This document shows, in pieces, positions 54,439 to 56,435 of a DNA stretch of 56,435 bases. The first letter of the stretch is position 1; each line of letters opens with the position of its first letter. The stretch is from positions 1 through 56,435 of the forward strand of contig NZ_AKIZ01000006.1 in the NCBI RefSeq assembly GCF_000282595.1, read 5' to 3'. Under the pieces are notes generated by a model. That model saw nothing but the letters and a program-made list of their open reading frames with translations. It was not told the origin of the DNA and did not search any database. The translations under genes were made by a program, and so were the position numbers. The stretch comes from Phyllobacterium sp. YR531. Lineage in GTDB: Bacteria; Pseudomonadota; Alphaproteobacteria; Rhizobiales; Rhizobiaceae.

Positions 54439-55301
54439 GTGTTTCATTCCCTTTTGTTTTCTCGGGCCGCGCCCATCGCGACCTCGATGACGGTCGGCCG
54501 ACCGAAGGCGATCGGCCTGCACCCTGCAGGGGCTGGAACGAAGTGGAAGGCGGCCGGAGGGACTTTCTTGGGCCGCGAGGAATGGCGGCGCAGCCGGCAG
54601 GGGAAGAAAGTTATGAAGGCCGTTGCTGGGACAAGATCGAGGGACCGCTAGAGCGGGATCGACCTTCGGTCAGACCAGTCACATCGAGGACGCAGATGGA
54701 CGTCGCCTCTTGTGGAAACGGGAATGAAGACCGGCTTTCCGTCGTCATCGCCTCATCGCCATAAAACCGTGATCTGCTCGACCGACCGATCGTTGCAACG
54801 ATAGGCGGCCTCCACGACGACAAAGACCCAGCAGGCAGAGTCGCTCTCACGCCCAGACCTATGGCAGAACGAAACCGCCTCGGCAGGATGGCAAAGTGGG
54901 CGCTCGACGTCACTCATCCGGCTGACCCGGACATTGGACCAAAGCCACCACTATGGCGTCGATTCAGCAGAACGCGGGTGCTCACGGCGTATCCGGTTCC
55001 ACTTCAACCGGAATCGGCTTCACCGTGTAGGCGATTGCACCGCGGGGTACTCGCTGGACGAAAAGTCCACGGGCTACATCTGTGTGCCATAGAGCACACG
55101 CGAGATCTGGATCATATCAGAGGTCAGGACATAGGCTGCGATATATAGTGTTCAGTAGACGACTAGCCCCGCCGGTGCCGGGCAATCGGAACGAAGAGAA
55201 CCGTCGTTTGCGGCCGCAACGCCAGTGGATGACGGCGGTGATGGACATGGCCTCGACGACGACTTACATTTCTTGGCTTTGGAGGCCCTTGTGCACGCGA
55301 A
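54439..55301. other. Long GC-rich intergenic region, no gene seen
   Basis: About 860 bp with only short, unsupported frames. The region just upstream of the DUF736 gene should hold its promoter. I see no clear RNA gene or iteron array in the rest. Confidence 0.4.
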
Positions 55302-55332
55302 GAGGCTGGCGCCCAAAAAAGACGCCAGCCTC
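55302..55332. terminator. Second of two tandem hairpins
   Basis: GAGGCTGGCG (55302-55311) pairs perfectly with CGCCAGCCTC (55323-55332) around an 11-nt loop containing six A residues. It lies 14 bp beyond the first hairpin and acts in the same direction for the minus-strand gene upstream. Confidence 0.6.
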
Positions 55333-55345
55333 AATGGTGACAGAT

Positions 55346-55369
55346 CGGGCGAAGCCAAAGCTTCGCCCG
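55346..55369 (-). terminator. First tandem hairpin after the 195-residue gene
   Basis: CGGGCGAAGC (55346-55355) pairs perfectly with GCTTCGCCCG (55360-55369) around a CAAA loop, 7 bp past the stop codon of the minus-strand gene. Together with the next hairpin it forms a strong double terminator-like structure without T-runs. Confidence 0.65.
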
Positions 55370-55376
55370 TTTGCCG

Positions 55377-55964
55377 TTAGCCGAGGGCTGCCATCTGGAG
55401 ATCGGCCGCTTGCCGGCTGATGGCTTGGCCGGGGTTTTCGGGCTGGCGCTCGTAAGGCTTCCAGCTCTCGCCGACGATGTGCTCGTAGGCGGTAACGGCG
55501 CCCTCGGCCGCCATGCGCAACCCATGTGCCTGGAGACCCATGTCGGCGGCGAATTCGCGCTTGCGCTGGGCGTTGCTGTCGAAGCCGACGGGGCCATCGA
55601 GATCCTCATTGCGGATATCGTTGGCGAGTTTGGCCGTGGCATCCTTCGCCTCAGTGACGGCCTTCGAGTAGAACTGGCCTGCCCCGTAGGCGGAGCCGAC
55701 ATAGGATCCGACGATCCTTTGCAGATGGATCTGCATGGCCTTGTCGGAAAGCCCTTCGGAGAGGGTATCGGCGCCTTCGATCAGGCTGCGCTCATGGAAG
55801 TCACGGATGCCGTCACTGTCAAGGACAGGAAGGCCGAAGCTCTCGGAAATAAGGGCGGCCTGGTTGCCATCCGGGCAGCAGAGCCGGACCATTTCTAGGG
55901 TCGTGCCCTTGCGAAGCTGGAGGACGCGGGCCTTGGTCTTGGTGGAGCGGGTTGAACTGGACAT
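55377..55964 (-). CDS. Plasmid-borne protein of unknown function
   Basis: The 195-residue protein has AAAGGT upstream of the ATG, so it is a real gene, but I cannot name a family. It is soluble and mostly helical (LSDKAMQIHLQRIVGSYVGS, YSKAVTEAKDATAKLANDIR, MAAEGAVTAYEHIVGESWKP), with no catalytic motif. Its place between DUF736 and further plasmid genes is typical of rhizobial plasmid backbones, where such genes often lie near ParB-like and antirestriction genes. Confidence 0.75.
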   Translation of the reverse strand: MSSSTRSTKTKARVLQLRKGTTLEMVRLCCPDGNQAALISESFGLPVLDSDGIRDFHERSLIEGADTLSEGLSDKAMQIHLQRIVGSYVGSAYGAGQFYSKAVTEAKDATAKLANDIRNEDLDGPVGFDSNAQRKREFAADMGLQAHGLRMAAEGAVTAYEHIVGESWKPYERQPENPGQAISRQAADLQMAALG

Positions 55965-56003
55965 TGAGCTTACCTTTCTAGGAATGCCCTTCAGGTGATC
56001 CGG

Positions 56004-56260
56004 CCCTTGCCGGTCTTCCCTGCGGGTGCGGTCAAACAGAACCGGCGGAAGCTGGACGCTTCAGGGTCCGGGACCTGCCAGGCGAGCGAGGTCGGCTTGC
56101 GAATAAGCGGGGGCCAGTCCTTCACTGGCTCGTGCGAAGGGCGCGGGTCCGGCCTTGCCGAGATCGGCGGGTTCCGGCCGCTCTGCGGCGCGTCAGCGGC
56201 CTTGAAGCGGCCAGCCGCAGGTTCAGACCGCAGCAAACCCACCGGGAAGACCGGCAAGGG
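56004..56260. repeat. 257-bp element bounded by 17-bp perfect inverted repeats
   Basis: CCCTTGCCGGTCTTCCC (56004-56020) is exactly inverted at 56244-56260. TGATC occurs just outside both ends (55996-56000 and 56262-56266). The interior is GC-rich and without a convincing gene. It may be a small non-autonomous mobile element or a structured plasmid site. No gene can be supported from 56261 to the window end. Confidence 0.5.
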
Positions 56261-56435
56261 ATGATCACGAACATTGGCACCCGGAAGGATAGGCGCCTAT
56301 TCCGCCTCACGTCGCCATAAAGCCCCATGGTTGCCGCACTAGCGTGTGGCGCCTGCGACCTGATGACGGTAGGCCGCTCGGCGCGGATGTCGCCACCTCC
56401 GCATCCATACTCGATCTTTGGCACTGGCGGCCGCC

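Noticed and set aside
1-56435. LuxI/TraI synthase, trb mating-channel genes, repABC replication genes and tRNA genes
   Set aside because: I looked for them because the context suggests them, but nothing in either strand supports any of these in the window.

Overview
The window reads as part of a conjugative plasmid or plasmid-like replicon of an alphaproteobacterium in the order Hyphomicrobiales (Rhizobium/Agrobacterium/Ochrobactrum-Brucella group). The basis is a Ti-plasmid-type transfer region (traA-traF-traB-traH on one strand, traC-traD-traG on the other, with a recognisable oriT between them), a TraR/TraM quorum-sensing pair, an IalB-type protein, and plasmid-type small proteins (WGR, DUF736). 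No ribosomal, tRNA or core housekeeping genes were seen. The genus cannot be fixed from the sequence alone.

Layout. 0.7-4.7 kb: three small stress/detoxification units (alpha/beta hydrolase with divergent TetR; a second TetR convergent with an FMN azoreductase; a HIT-like protein). 4.7-12.3 kb: a sugar-catabolism locus, with a LacI repressor divergent from a GH78 alpha-L-rhamnosidase and a complete CUT1-type ABC importer (binding protein, two permeases, ATPase). 12.3-14.4 kb: gene remnants and an ISNCY/IS1202-like insertion sequence. 14.6-17.2 kb: two direct repeats, a TraR homologue, a convergent TraM antiactivator, then a decayed XRE fragment joined to a decayed second traR copy. 17.4-24.1 kb: a tightly packed five-gene surface operon (unknown protein, 1511-residue YadA-like trimeric autotransporter, IalB-family protein, membrane-anchored unknown, DUF4189 protein). 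24.3-26.2 kb: an AraC regulator and a receiver-domain protein that lacks its phosphoacceptor aspartate. 26.8-35.1 kb: an XRE regulator facing a peptide uptake operon (binding protein, two permeases, fused double ATPase, CapA-like protein, peptidase T). 35.3-36.6 kb: unknown and XRE-type small genes. 36.6-39.0 kb: a nitric-oxide module (flavohaemoglobin, a truncated haemoglobin-DUF1971 fusion, divergent NsrR). 39.2-40.9 kb: an AAA/DUF4143 ATPase preceded by four tandem 22-bp repeats. 41.0-45.1 kb: a LuxR-type receptor without a LuxI, followed by a methyltransferase-like gene, a 466-residue gene of unknown type and a GNAT gene, with a lux-box-like palindrome at the head of the operon. 45.2-53.5 kb: the transfer genes and oriT. 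53.6-56.4 kb: plasmid accessory genes, tandem hairpins and a small inverted-repeat element.

How they work together. TraR (activator) and TraM (antiactivator) probably gate transfer at oriT, but no LuxI-type synthase lies here, so the signal must come from elsewhere on the replicon or from other cells. The second LuxR protein keeps all six conserved signal-pocket residues and sits beside a palindrome in front of an unrecognised enzyme operon. This is the best candidate in the window for an undescribed system. A second candidate regulatory circuit is the XRE protein at 26.8 kb: a 14-base sequence identical in its own upstream region recurs inside an 11-bp perfect inverted repeat upstream of the peptide operon that it flanks.
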